Source: JAJTHC01 sp044348005
GTDB lineage: Bacteria > Cyanobacteriota > Vampirovibrionia > Vampirovibrionales > JAJTHC01
Direction of reading: 5' to 3'
DNA length: 64,000 nt
Assembly (NCBI GenBank): GCA_044348005.1
Contig: JBIKTR010000001.1
Coordinates: forward strand, 62,001-126,000
Shown: positions 52,720-61,742 of the stretch, one piece after another
Layout: each line of letters starts with the position of its first letter
Position numbering within the stretch: the first letter of the stretch is position 1
Program-made: the position numbers and the translations under genes
The notes under the pieces: model-generated
Seen by the model: the letters and a program-made list of their open reading frames with translations, nothing else
The model's database searches: none
Told to the model about the DNA's origin: nothing

Positions 52720-53883
52720 TTAGAACTCCGAAAAATCATCCGTATTCAAGGGGCGTCTTAGAAGGGGGAGGCGTCTTTTAACAGGACTTAAGAAGAACAA
52801 TCGCTTGGTACTGGCCACAATGACCGATAGAGGTAAGATAAACAAAACGCCCCATAAGCCTGCTACATCGACACTAATCAGCAAAATAAACATCAAAATC
52901 AACGGGTGAACGTAATAGCGTTTGTCAAACAGATGGGGACTTAAAAACTTGGCGCGTAAAATGTGAAAGCCCCCTGCCAGAAGCCCTAAAATAAGCAGTT
53001 TACTTAACGCCAGTTGGGCCATTAAAATTAACGCTGGTAACAATAAACCCAACCAAGGCCCCAGTACAGGAATAAAACACAATAAGGCGTACACAAAAGC
53101 AAGTAACCCCGCATAGCTTAGCCCTAATCCTTGAAAGACTAGGTACATAAAGATCCCGGAAACCAGCGCACTTACCGCGTAAGCTTTCACAGTGCGAAAC
53201 ATCAATACTTGACTCAGCACCACCCCGCGTGCCAAACGATTATTACGACTATTGGGTAACAACACGGTGACCAACTTGGTGATTTTAGCGCCATCCACCA
53301 AGAGATACAGGGAAATTAACTGCCCCATTAAAATATAAAAAAGGGGGGTAATGCTTTTAGAACCCAATGTATACAACCCCCCCACCAAGTGGCTTTTGAG
53401 TAAGTGGAGTTGATCTGCAATGACGTGAGGCAAGGTGAAATCTAAGTCTTTTTGAAGTTGCCACAATAACCCTTCTACCCGATGAAATGCTTTGGGAATG
53501 AACTGTTGTAATTCATGGAATTGAAGGCTTAAAGAAGGCAAAATAGTGACGACAAACACAAAGAAAAAGAACAGAATACAGGCATACGCAATAATAACAC
53601 TCACATGCCGAGACACTTTGAACACTGGTTTTTTGATCACTTGACACGTGCCTTTAATGGCGACATTGAGAACAGCATCCACAAACAAAACCCAGCACAA
53701 CACAATGAATGTAAAATTATAGGCCCCTACAAGCACCATAATTTCATTAAAAAGCAGCTGAACGAGATGGAAACTGCCAATCACTAATAAAAAAGCTCCC
53801 AAAAGGCTCAAGTTGATTTTAAGCCATCGTGAAGAAGACGAAAGCGCTGAAGGCGTTGAAGCGTAGAGGGATGAAGACGGCAT
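52720..53883 (-). CDS. AI-2E transporter family protein (UPF0118)
   Basis: A 387-residue membrane protein with the family pattern: two N-terminal helix pairs, a soluble helical loop (about 125-180), then four or more helices with the conserved section (GLGLSYAGLLAFVYALLCFIPVLGPWLGLLLPAL). The family includes TqsA and PerM and exports various small molecules; the name overstates what is known. It is followed upstream by a second member at 53919, so the two are tandem copies. Confidence 0.88.
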   Translation of the reverse strand: MPSSSLYASTPSALSSSSRWLKINLSLLGAFLLVIGSFHLVQLLFNEIMVLVGAYNFTFIVLCWVLFVDAVLNVAIKGTCQVIKKPVFKVSRHVSVIIAYACILFFFFVFVVTILPSLSLQFHELQQFIPKAFHRVEGLLWQLQKDLDFTLPHVIADQLHLLKSHLVGGLYTLGSKSITPLFYILMGQLISLYLLVDGAKITKLVTVLLPNSRNNRLARGVVLSQVLMFRTVKAYAVSALVSGIFMYLVFQGLGLSYAGLLAFVYALLCFIPVLGPWLGLLLPALILMAQLALSKLLILGLLAGGFHILRAKFLSPHLFDKRYYVHPLILMFILLISVDVAGLWGVLFILPLSVIVASTKRLFFLSPVKRRLPLLRRPLNTDDFSEF

Positions 53884-53918
53884 AGCAGGGGTTACTCAGG
53901 TATTTTTGAAGGGATATT

Positions 53919-55160
53919 CTAATAGATCGAAGATTTTGTGGGGGAAAGGGCGTCGAGTTTAGGGGCATTAAACTGAAAGGTTTTCAGGCGTTTTAGGGTC
54001 ACCAGTGTAATGGCGGCAAGCGGAATCGCGAGCAAAATCCCGAGAATGCCTCCAAGTTTTCCACAAATAATGAGTGAAACAATCACAAAAACGGGATGCA
54101 TGCCCAGGGCATTGCCAAAAAAGTGGGGTTGAATGAAGTTGTCCTTTAAGGTTTGCCAAAGGTAACTGCTGGCAAACACACCGATCAACGTCGTAAAATT
54201 GCCTGTCAACACAATCACCACTAAGGCAGGCGTAAAGCCAATATAAGTCCCCACCACAGGCAAAAGTTCTGAAATGGCGAAAATACTGGCCAGTAGCAAC
54301 GCATAAGGCACCCCAAACAAACTGTAAATCACAAACATGTAAAGCCCTGTAATTAAGCCTAAAAAAACCTGCCCTTGCACAAAGGCAAGCATAATACGGT
54401 GCAAGTCACTTGCAAAGTTTTGCACGTGTTGCCGTAAGCCAATGGGCAAGTGGGTGTACAGGCTCTTCATGGTGCTTTGCCCTTCAAGTAAGGCGTAAAA
54501 CACGTACACAATCAACAGCACAACCCACAAAACACGCGTCAACCCAGCACTTAAAAACACATTCCCCTGCCCAACACTTAATTGAAACCAGGATGCAATG
54601 GATTCCATCACCGCTGGTGGCACCCGCCACGTCATGGGTCGCAAGGCATCGTAAGAATCAATAAAGGGGAGGTTTTTAATGAACGGGATTAAAGAGGGAT
54701 GCTGATGCCCTAGGGCATCGATTTTTAATTTAAGCCCTATGGTCATTTTACTTAAGGTTAAGGGCAATTCTTTTAAAAAAGTCAATGTTTCGAGTTTAAG
54801 GGTCGGCAATAATTGCGTGAGTATGATTGAAGCCACGTAAAGCCCTATAAAATACACGGTAGAAAGCACGATTAGTCGTAGTAATTTTTTTCGTTCGCCT
54901 AGGACCGAAGGGCGGTTCCATAAGGCCATTTCAATGCCGTTAAAAAGTTTAAGGAGTCCTTGTTCAAGCCATAATACAGGTGCAAGTAATAGGTACACAA
55001 AAACACTGCCCACCACTAAGAGTGATACCGTCAAAGGCAGGAGTCCCGCAATGTAAGCCAAGGCATACAGGTTTAGGAAAAACAACACCATGACCCACAA
55101 TCGAGTGGTATAACGATCCAAAGAAGGCCTAGACGTGACACGAAAGTTTTGCGTGAACAC
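53919..55160 (-). CDS. AI-2E transporter family protein, second copy
   Basis: A 413-residue membrane protein of the same family as its neighbour, with the conserved section FGVPYALLLASIFAISELLPVVGTYIGFTPAL and a C-terminal helix pair (FVIVSLIICGKLGGILGILLAIPLAAI). The two copies are clearly diverged, so the duplication is old. The gene starts three bases before the end of the DUF948-like gene, so the set 52720-56037 is likely one operon (ytxH-like, DUF948-like, AI-2E x2). Confidence 0.88.
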   Translation of the reverse strand: MFTQNFRVTSRPSLDRYTTRLWVMVLFFLNLYALAYIAGLLPLTVSLLVVGSVFVYLLLAPVLWLEQGLLKLFNGIEMALWNRPSVLGERKKLLRLIVLSTVYFIGLYVASIILTQLLPTLKLETLTFLKELPLTLSKMTIGLKLKIDALGHQHPSLIPFIKNLPFIDSYDALRPMTWRVPPAVMESIASWFQLSVGQGNVFLSAGLTRVLWVVLLIVYVFYALLEGQSTMKSLYTHLPIGLRQHVQNFASDLHRIMLAFVQGQVFLGLITGLYMFVIYSLFGVPYALLLASIFAISELLPVVGTYIGFTPALVVIVLTGNFTTLIGVFASSYLWQTLKDNFIQPHFFGNALGMHPVFVIVSLIICGKLGGILGILLAIPLAAITLVTLKRLKTFQFNAPKLDALSPTKSSIY

Positions 55161-55163
55161 GAA

Positions 55164-55607
55164 CTACCCTTTCTGACGGCCAGACAAAACATCCGCTTCA
55201 GTGGGGGGGGCCTGTTTTGGGGGCGTCTTTGTGCTTGAAGAAGGGGCATCTAACCACTGATTCAACGCATGGCTTGCCCATTGTTTGAGTCCACAAAGGC
55301 CTGAAAGACCCCATAACTTGGCTTGATTGAACACAACAGGAACGTTGCCTAAAGAACGCTGAATAAGCTCAACCCCTGAATCCACTTGTTCAACCAAACG
55401 CGCCGTATGACTTGTAATGGCTCTTAAATCTTGAATCAAAGGCACTAAATCAAAACGCGCGATGTTAATAAAATCCAAGGCGTGTTGTAATAAGAACAAG
55501 GATTTGTACAACAACAGCGCCAACAATACGCCCACAGGAATCAATAACACGGTGAGCAGTTCGAACATTTTGGCGAGTTGAACGTCAGCTAAAGAATTGG
55601 CAAACAT
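55164..55607 (-). CDS. Membrane-anchored helical protein, DUF948-like
   Basis: A 147-residue protein with one N-terminal transmembrane helix (about 16-40) and a helical domain (DLVPLIQDLRAITSHTARLVEQVDSGVELIQ), as in the DUF948 group of envelope proteins. The tail is disordered. A C(8) run (plus-strand G at 55203-55210) encodes Pro-Pro near the C-terminus. It lies next to the YtxH-like gene, a pairing seen in other bacteria. Function unknown. Confidence 0.65.
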   Translation of the reverse strand: MFANSLADVQLAKMFELLTVLLIPVGVLLALLLYKSLFLLQHALDFINIARFDLVPLIQDLRAITSHTARLVEQVDSGVELIQRSLGNVPVVFNQAKLWGLSGLCGLKQWASHALNQWLDAPSSSTKTPPKQAPPTEADVLSGRQKG

Positions 55608-55629
55608 GGGCGTTACTTTCTAGCAAGGC

Positions 55630-56037
55630 TTAAGTCTGTAATGAAGACTCAATGGTTTCAATGGCTTGTGGGGGTTGCACGGCTTCTTCCGCGTCAAGGT
55701 CATCATCGTGCCAAGCAAGATCTTCACGAGACTTGGCTTCGTTTATTTTTTTGGCATCTTGAGTGGCTTGCCATTTATTCCAGCGCTTTTCCAGCGAATA
55801 ACGCTTTTCATCTAAGTATTGACGCGCTTTACTATAAGGATTTTCCACTTCTTCTTTGAGGTGTTCTACCCCTTCTTTGAACTCAGAACTGGTGTCATCC
55901 ACCCATTTTTTAGCCAGGCGACGGTTTTCGCTCCCACTATTTGGGCTGTAAAGCAGGCTTAATAAGGCGCCTGTCAAGGCACCGACGAGCAGTCCCACTA
56001 AAAAGTTCTGTAAGGAATTGTCTTGAGATTTGGACAT
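55630..56037 (-). CDS. YtxH domain protein
   Basis: A 135-residue protein. An N-terminal Gly/Ala-rich helix (FLVGLLVGALTGALLSLLYSPNSG) followed by a charged helix is the YtxH pattern, a stress-related envelope protein group. The C-terminal part is acidic. It heads the run of genes reading toward 52720. Confidence 0.78.
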   Translation of the reverse strand: MSKSQDNSLQNFLVGLLVGALTGALLSLLYSPNSGSENRRLAKKWVDDTSSEFKEGVEHLKEEVENPYSKARQYLDEKRYSLEKRWNKWQATQDAKKINEAKSREDLAWHDDDLDAEEAVQPPQAIETIESSLQT

Positions 56038-56208
56038 GGGAAGCGTCTCCTTTCATTAAGGGTAAGGGTTTACTTACAGTTTAGTGCTTTTGTCGGATTT
56101 TTGCAAACTTTTTATAAAATATAAAGGATTCAAGGCGTCTGGGTTGTAATAGAAAGCCAGACACTTGGTGTACAATAGTGCTATACTGTTGGAAAAAGGA
56201 AACACTGT

Positions 56209-57222
56209 ATGCCCTTATTTCAAGCTGAACGTTTGCCTCCTGCGGTGGACTATCCCGAAATCACGCCTTATAAGACGTATCGCCTGCCTGTGTCGAACTT
56301 ACATACCTTGTATGTCGAAGAAAGTGGGAACCCAAACGGCGTGCCTGTCTTATTCTTACACGGAGGCCCCGGTTCAGGATGCAGCGAAAAGCATCGCAGG
56401 CTCTTTGATCCCACTCTGTTTCGCATCATCATCCACGATCAACGCGGCGCAGGACGCTCCACCCCTCACGCCAGTTTGCAAGAAAACACCACATGGCACT
56501 TGGTGTCTGACCTCAACGCCATTCGTGAGCATTTGGGCATTGAACAATGGATCGTCTTTGGCGGTTCGTGGGGTTCGACGCTTGCTCTTTCCTATGCCCA
56601 AAGCTTTCCACAACATTGCTTGAGCTTGGTGTTACGAGGCATCTTCCTAGGCACGGCGGATGAAGTCAAGTGGTTGTATCAAGAAGGGGCCAATGCGCTT
56701 TCCCCTCACTTATGGCAAGACTTTGAAGCGGGCATTCCCCCTGAAGAACGGCATGATATGGTGGCGGCGTATTACAAACGGCTGACTGGGGTGAATAAAC
56801 AAAAACGCCTAGACGCTTGTAAACGCTGGGCCAGATGGGAAATCAGTAATTGTACCCTACATGTTGACGACGCTTTATGTAAGCAATTTGAAGCGGATGA
56901 TCACGCCGTTTCATTGGCGCGTATTGAATGTCATTACTTTATGAATCAGTGCTTTTTTGACAGCAAAAACGAAATTCTTAACCCTCAACGACTTGAGGCC
57001 ATTCGTCACCTGCCCTTAAGCATTGTACATGGGCGCTATGACTTGGTTTGCCCGCTTAAAAATGCGTGGTTGTTATATGAAGCGTTGCCCCATGCCGATT
57101 TTTACTTGGCCGCTGAAGCGGGGCATGCCAGTTCTGAAAAGGGACTGAAGGATGCGTTACATTATGTGGTGCATCGTTATGGGGAAGCGGTACATATGAA
57201 AAAGACCTATGCCACCGGTTGA
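56209..57222 (+). CDS. pip: Prolyl iminopeptidase
   Basis: A 337-residue alpha/beta hydrolase that removes N-terminal proline (S33 family). The oxyanion stretch LFLHGGPGSGCS and DQRGAGRS are present, the nucleophile Ser is in GGSWGSTL (about residue 123), and the catalytic Asp and His follow in GRYDLVCP and EAGHASSE. Length and motifs fit Pip. It is followed 15 bases later by the dppB-like gene, so peptide import and peptide breakdown may be co-expressed. Confidence 0.94.
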   Translation: MPLFQAERLPPAVDYPEITPYKTYRLPVSNLHTLYVEESGNPNGVPVLFLHGGPGSGCSEKHRRLFDPTLFRIIIHDQRGAGRSTPHASLQENTTWHLVSDLNAIREHLGIEQWIVFGGSWGSTLALSYAQSFPQHCLSLVLRGIFLGTADEVKWLYQEGANALSPHLWQDFEAGIPPEERHDMVAAYYKRLTGVNKQKRLDACKRWARWEISNCTLHVDDALCKQFEADDHAVSLARIECHYFMNQCFFDSKNEILNPQRLEAIRHLPLSIVHGRYDLVCPLKNAWLLYEALPHADFYLAAEAGHASSEKGLKDALHYVVHRYGEAVHMKKTYATG

Positions 57223-57237
57223 GAGGACCTACCCTAG

Positions 57238-58182
57238 ATGATGATGGTTCGTGCCAGTACGGATTTTTCGAGATGGTTTTTACGGCGTTTGCTTGAAGGG
57301 CTAGTAACCTTGTTTATGGTGTTGCTTTTAACGTTTTTTTTGCTTCGTTTAATGCCGGGCAATCCCTTTGACGGGGATAAGGGCTTGTCTCCTTTGGTGA
57401 AGCAGGCGCTAGAAACCCGTTTTCGCTTAAATGAACCGATGTGGGTTCAATTCGTTCTGTATTTAAAAGGCCTATTTCACGGAGATTTAGGACCTTCACT
57501 CACCCAAGAAGGTCGTTTGGTGGGGGATATGCTCAAGGACGCTTTGCCGACTTCTTTTGGACTGGGTTTTTTGGCGCTGATGTTGGGCGTGCCTGTGGGG
57601 GTTTTGACCGCGATTTGGGGGAATCAAACGCCGTCTAAAAACGTGGTAGGGACTTTGGATTCGATCGCCTCTTTATTTTTAGCTTCCCCTAGTTTTTTAG
57701 TGGCAGGGGTGCTTATTTTGACCTTTAGCGTGAGTTTGGGTTGGCTTCCCGCAGCGACTTTGACCACGCCCTTGCACTGGGTTTTACCTGTGGTGACGCT
57801 GGCCATTGTGCCGTATACCTTCACCTATCTCTTACTCAAGCAGTCCCTTGCCGATGAATCTTCCGCCTTATATCTACAAATGAAGCAGGCAGCGGGGATT
57901 CCCCCTGTGCAAGTGTTTATGCGTCACCTGTTGCGAAATGCCTGGTTGCCTGTCTTGTCTCTGGCTGGGCCTTTGGTGGCGAATGTGATGACAGGATCTT
58001 TTGCCATAGAAGTGTTATATGCGATTCCCGGTTTAGGACGCCAATTCGTTTCAGCCATTATTAACCGTGACTACACCGTTGTGATGGGATCTACCCTACT
58101 GTATGCGACGCTCCTTCTGCTGATGAATCTGCTTGCTGATATGTGTATTGTGGGGCTAGATCCTCGCCGTCGGGAGGCGTAA
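57238..58182 (+). CDS. DppB/OppB-type ABC transporter permease
   Basis: A 314-residue permease with six helices, the first pair flanking a periplasmic loop. The N-terminal motif TFFLLRLMPGNPF and the EAA loop (MKQAAGIPPVQVFMRHLLRNAWLPVLS) are typical of DppB-type proteins. The start is ATG ATG ATG at 57238. It pairs with the DppC-type gene three bases downstream. Confidence 0.9.
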   Translation: MMMVRASTDFSRWFLRRLLEGLVTLFMVLLLTFFLLRLMPGNPFDGDKGLSPLVKQALETRFRLNEPMWVQFVLYLKGLFHGDLGPSLTQEGRLVGDMLKDALPTSFGLGFLALMLGVPVGVLTAIWGNQTPSKNVVGTLDSIASLFLASPSFLVAGVLILTFSVSLGWLPAATLTTPLHWVLPVVTLAIVPYTFTYLLLKQSLADESSALYLQMKQAAGIPPVQVFMRHLLRNAWLPVLSLAGPLVANVMTGSFAIEVLYAIPGLGRQFVSAIINRDYTVVMGSTLLYATLLLLMNLLADMCIVGLDPRRREA

Positions 58183-58185
58183 AGC

Positions 58186-59040
58186 ATGACTCAAACATCG
58201 TCCCCACGTTCATGGTCGCTATCGTCCGCTTATGTTATTTTGGGTTTTACGCTTCTTTTGATGTGCGTCGCTTTTTTTAGAGATGCCACCACCATTCACC
58301 GTTTTGATGCTGGCGTACTGCCTTTTCAAACATGGCGCTACCCACTGGGCACAGATGACTTGGGGCGTGATTTACTCGCACGCCTTTCAGTGGGGACGCA
58401 AATTTCTATGACGGTGGGCCTCGCAACAGCCTTAGTGGCTTCGACGTTTGGTAGTGTGTACGGCATAACAGCAGGCCTGTTGGGGGGGCGCTTAGGGGAT
58501 GCCTTAATGCGGGGGGTAGATGTGCTTTATAGCTTACCCGGCCTGATGGTCGTGGTGTTGTTAAGCGTCTTTTTAGAGCCGTTGTTGTTGAACGTGGTTC
58601 CGCCTACGTTCGCGCCTGTGGTGAAACTCAGCAGTTTGGTGATGGCCTTGTCCTTCTTTAGTTGGCCTGAATCGGCGCGGCTGATTCGTGGGCAAGTGCT
58701 GGCCTTAAAACAACAAGCCTTTGTGGCGGCGTTTTATACGCTAGGGGGGGACTTAAGACGGCTGATTTTCGTTCATTTTTTACCGAATCTCTTGCCTTAT
58801 GTGATGATTAGTATTATGGTGGCCGTGCCTCGTGCGATATTGACGGAATCGACGTTAAGCTTTATTGGCTTGGGCATGGAAGCCCCCTTGAGCAGTTGGG
58901 GGACTTTGGCGTATGAAGGCTGGTTTTTAATACGAGTACAGCCTCATGTGGTGCTAGAAGCATCGCTTGCGATTGCCTTAAGCATGTGGGCGATGAATAC
59001 GCTGATTCGTGATTTGAAGATGCGTTGGGCGCTGAGGTAG
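58186..59040 (+). CDS. DppC/OppC-type ABC transporter permease
   Basis: A 284-residue permease with six helices. PLGTDDLGRDLLARLSVGTQIS and the EAA loop (AFVAAFYTLGGDLRRLIFVHFLPN) fit DppC. With the preceding gene it forms the membrane part of a dipeptide/oligopeptide-type importer. Neither ATP-binding subunits nor a binding protein follow; these must come from elsewhere. Confidence 0.9.
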   Translation: MTQTSSPRSWSLSSAYVILGFTLLLMCVAFFRDATTIHRFDAGVLPFQTWRYPLGTDDLGRDLLARLSVGTQISMTVGLATALVASTFGSVYGITAGLLGGRLGDALMRGVDVLYSLPGLMVVVLLSVFLEPLLLNVVPPTFAPVVKLSSLVMALSFFSWPESARLIRGQVLALKQQAFVAAFYTLGGDLRRLIFVHFLPNLLPYVMISIMVAVPRAILTESTLSFIGLGMEAPLSSWGTLAYEGWFLIRVQPHVVLEASLAIALSMWAMNTLIRDLKMRWALR

Positions 59041-59102
59041 TTCCAACGTTACAGCACTGTAAGAAAAAAGATTTAAAAGGCTATACCACACCATACCAGT
59101 CT

Positions 59103-59534
59103 CTAAACACTCGTGGGTTTGGCACTTTGTTTAGTGCTGGCCTTGGATTTTGAGGCAGGCCGTGCTTCTACATCTTGCACGGGGTCCTTTTTTACCGTAT
59201 CTGTGGCATCTCGCTTTAGTTTAACAGGAATACTTGCCATCAAGGCCACTTGATTCGTTTCTGGATCTGTTTCTAAGTTAAGCTCAATGTCTTGCTTGTC
59301 AATTTCAATGTATTTTGAAATAACAGTCACGAGTTCATCTCGCATGGCTTCAATCACATGGGGTTCAAGTTGCGTACGGTCATGCATCAACACCAAACGT
59401 AAACGATTATACGCAGAAGAGCGTCCTGAATTGGAGGCCTCATCCGCATCGAAGTTTTTGTCTAAAGGAGTGTTAGACGTAGAGGCATTTTCTAAAGTGG
59501 TTAAACCAAATAAATGAAGGAGTTGTTTAAACAT
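59103..59534 (-). CDS. minE: Cell division topological specificity factor MinE
   Basis: A 143-residue MinE with a conserved core: the MinD-binding strand (SAYNRLRLVLMHDRTQL), the LEPHVIEAMRDELVTVISKYIEID stretch and DIELNLETD. The start MFKQLLHLFG is the membrane-targeting helix, with AAAGG ten bases upstream. A linker of about 25 residues after the N-helix and a Lys/Ser/Ala-rich tail of about 35 make it longer than the usual 90. It follows minD by 72 bases. Confidence 0.93.
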   Translation of the reverse strand: MFKQLLHLFGLTTLENASTSNTPLDKNFDADEASNSGRSSAYNRLRLVLMHDRTQLEPHVIEAMRDELVTVISKYIEIDKQDIELNLETDPETNQVALMASIPVKLKRDATDTVKKDPVQDVEARPASKSKASTKQSAKPTSV

Positions 59535-59606
59535 ATCTATAGACCTTTCTATCAGTAATCGGCAAATAAGCGGTTTGTTCTTTTGGCTCAAACAGAGCCA
59601 AAAAGC

Positions 59607-60482
59607 TTACGCCTGCCTACGACTTCCCTTGAACAAGGATTTTAACTTGTCTACCCATGAATCAGGCTCATCCAAGTTCAAGAAAGGGACTTCTTCACCT
59701 GCAATACGCTTGGCGACGTTGCGGTAGGCTTGGCCAGACACACTTTCTTCAATGTTGACAACAGGTTCGCCTCGGTTGGTGCTAACAATAATGTCCTTGT
59801 CTTCAGGAATCTGACCCAATAGACGAATGGACAAAATCTCTAAAACGTCTTCAGTCGACATCATATCATTCATTTTTACCAACGCTGGGCGCACTCGGTT
59901 CAGCACCAAACGATAGTCTTCAATCGTATTTTTTGCTTCTAATAGGCCAATCACACGGTCTGCATCTCGAACGGAAGACATTTCGGGGGTGGCGACTACA
60001 ATGGCTTCGTCAGCCGCGGCAATGGCGGTTTGAAACCCTTGCTCAATGCCTGCTGGGCAGTCTAACAACACAAAATCCGCCACTTCACGCAACTGCTTAC
60101 AAATTTCAACCATATGCTCTTCATTCAACGCACTTTTGTCTCGGGTTTGAGCCGCAGGCAAGAGCGTTAAATTGGGCAGGCGCTTGTCTTTCACCAGTGC
60201 TTGTTGCAAACGGCAACGCCCTTCTAACACGTCAATTAAATTATAGACAATGCGGTTTTCAAGCCCCATTAAAATATCGAGGTTGCGCAAGCCAATGTCG
60301 GTGTCGACCAAGACGACTTTGTAACCCAATCGCGCAAGCCCAGTGCCGATGTTGGCGGTGGTGGTGGTTTTACCCACCCCGCCCTTGCCTGAAGTAACCA
60401 CGATGACGCGACCTTTAGGCTTTTCGGACTTTTTTTTAGGGGCTTTTTCTGTGGAATCCATCAAATCTTTTTCGACTGTCAT
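59607..60482 (-). CDS. minD: Septum site-determining protein MinD
   Basis: A 291-residue deviant Walker ATPase: SGKGGVGKTTTTANIG (about 32-47), DTDIGLRNLD and LLDCPAGIEQG. The C-terminal amphipathic membrane helix is WVDKLKSLFKGSRR. It has an N-terminal basic leader of about 22 residues. It oscillates or localises with MinE to place the septum. The minC gene is not in this window. Confidence 0.96.
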   Translation of the reverse strand: MTVEKDLMDSTEKAPKKKSEKPKGRVIVVTSGKGGVGKTTTTANIGTGLARLGYKVVLVDTDIGLRNLDILMGLENRIVYNLIDVLEGRCRLQQALVKDKRLPNLTLLPAAQTRDKSALNEEHMVEICKQLREVADFVLLDCPAGIEQGFQTAIAAADEAIVVATPEMSSVRDADRVIGLLEAKNTIEDYRLVLNRVRPALVKMNDMMSTEDVLEILSIRLLGQIPEDKDIIVSTNRGEPVVNIEESVSGQAYRNVAKRIAGEEVPFLNLDEPDSWVDKLKSLFKGSRRQA

Positions 60483-60748
60483 GGTGCATACCTCATAAAT
60501 ACAAAGAAAACTAAGTTGACTTACAGAGCAAAACGCCGTACGTATTAAACATATTGATTAGCAACGTAACTATTTAATAGTATACGCCAAAGGGAATTGT
60601 TTTGGTTACGATTGTAAAGTCTTTTACTAAAGATGTTACATTTTTTAAGTTTTGGCAAAGCACTTAGGCAATTTTTAGGGGGGTTAGCCCTTTATTAGAT
60701 CATCGAACGCTATACTTGTTTTTCTATGTTCAGAAGGAATCATTCCCC

Positions 60749-61120
60749 TTGCAATACTCAGTACGCAACCTTTCCATTCGTTCTTTTTTACAGTACAGTT
60801 TTGGCCTGCCTTCATGGATGCGTGGCGTTTTAATGTGCGTGGCCTTGAATCTGTATAGCCTCATGTCTCCCTTGTGGGGATTGATCAAAACCGCTTTGAA
60901 TCCCTACCTAGATTTAAACGCCTTGGCGCAATCGCCTGAAGACGCCCTAACGACCTTGATGCAATGGGCTGATTTTTTCGCCCTAAACCCCCACGCGTTA
61001 GAAGAGTTACAAATACGCCTTATGACGTATGTGGGGCTACATGTGCTGTACATGCTGTTGATGTGGAAGATGAGCCTGTGGGCGATTAAACAGGTGAAGA
61101 CCAAGGTAGAATCGCCCTAA
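60749..61120 (+). CDS. Small membrane protein of unknown function
   Basis: A 123-residue protein if it starts at the TTG at 60749, which has AAGGA ten bases upstream. An upstream frame begins at 60716 without ATG. Two hydrophobic segments lie at about 25-45 and 95-117. It ends inside the convergent gene at 61086, overlapping 35 bases. No family recognised. Confidence 0.5.
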   Translation: MQYSVRNLSIRSFLQYSFGLPSWMRGVLMCVALNLYSLMSPLWGLIKTALNPYLDLNALAQSPEDALTTLMQWADFFALNPHALEELQIRLMTYVGLHVLYMLLMWKMSLWAIKQVKTKVESP

Positions 61121-61571
61121 GCGCGCGTAAGATTTTAGCCATTGGACGGTTCCTTTCAGCCAAGCGAGGCAAGTCTTGCAACAGTTGTCTTAACGGCTCC
61201 ATCACCCCTTCGATGTTTAATGCATCCAAGGCAACATTATGGACTACTTCCTGATTATGGAGTATTTCAAGGGTTTGACGATTACCTTTGTCAATAAGAT
61301 TTTGATTTTGTGTTGTAACGACTCGTCCAATCAACCCATCAGTCGAACTTTTTAGTAGATTCAGGATATCACCAAAAGCATCTGCGACTTCTTGTGCTTG
61401 TGTGTGATTGGTTCTTAAAGAAGGAGTATTACATGTAGCACGATTATGTACTAATCCTAGTTTCGAAGCTTCCTTTGAATTTAAGTCAAGTCCTTGGCGC
61501 TGTTGGAGCGAAGAAGGTTGATTTACACTAGCTTTACTAAAGTTATTGGGGGGGGTACTGGACAGGCGCAT
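61086..61571 (-). CDS. Unknown-family protein with N-terminal A-C(8) tract, third copy
   Basis: A 161-residue soluble protein starting MRLSSTPPNNFSK; Thr-Pro-Pro is encoded by A plus C(8) (plus-strand G at 61548-61555), in frame. The upstream CGAAAGGAA element matches that of the gene at 37618. The first 55 residues are disordered (Ser/Asn/Gln-rich), then a helical core with QTLEILHNQEVVHNVALDAL and ERNRPMAKILRALRAIL, like the frameshifted gene at 36816. Function unknown. Confidence 0.65.
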   Translation of the reverse strand: MRLSSTPPNNFSKASVNQPSSLQQRQGLDLNSKEASKLGLVHNRATCNTPSLRTNHTQAQEVADAFGDILNLLKSSTDGLIGRVVTTQNQNLIDKGNRQTLEILHNQEVVHNVALDALNIEGVMEPLRQLLQDLPRLAERNRPMAKILRALRAILPWSSPV

Positions 61572-61742
61572 GGGGGTTTTTCCTTTCGGGAAGTTGAATC
61601 GGCGTCATAAATGGAACATGCTTTTTTAGCGTACCTTCACATAAAACAACGTCAAGCTTTTTTTGTGCTAAAAAAAATCTTCACAAGGGCGTGTGTTTGA
61701 TTTAGGCTAGAACTGAAACTCCCCAAGAAAGGTCTTCATGCC

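Noticed and set aside
55203..55210. G(8)/C(8) tract in the DUF948-like gene as a phase switch
   Set aside because: It is near the 3' end, where a slip would change only the disordered tail.
61572..61742. FMN riboswitch upstream of ribBA
   Set aside because: The conserved RFN core blocks are not present in the 170-base leader.
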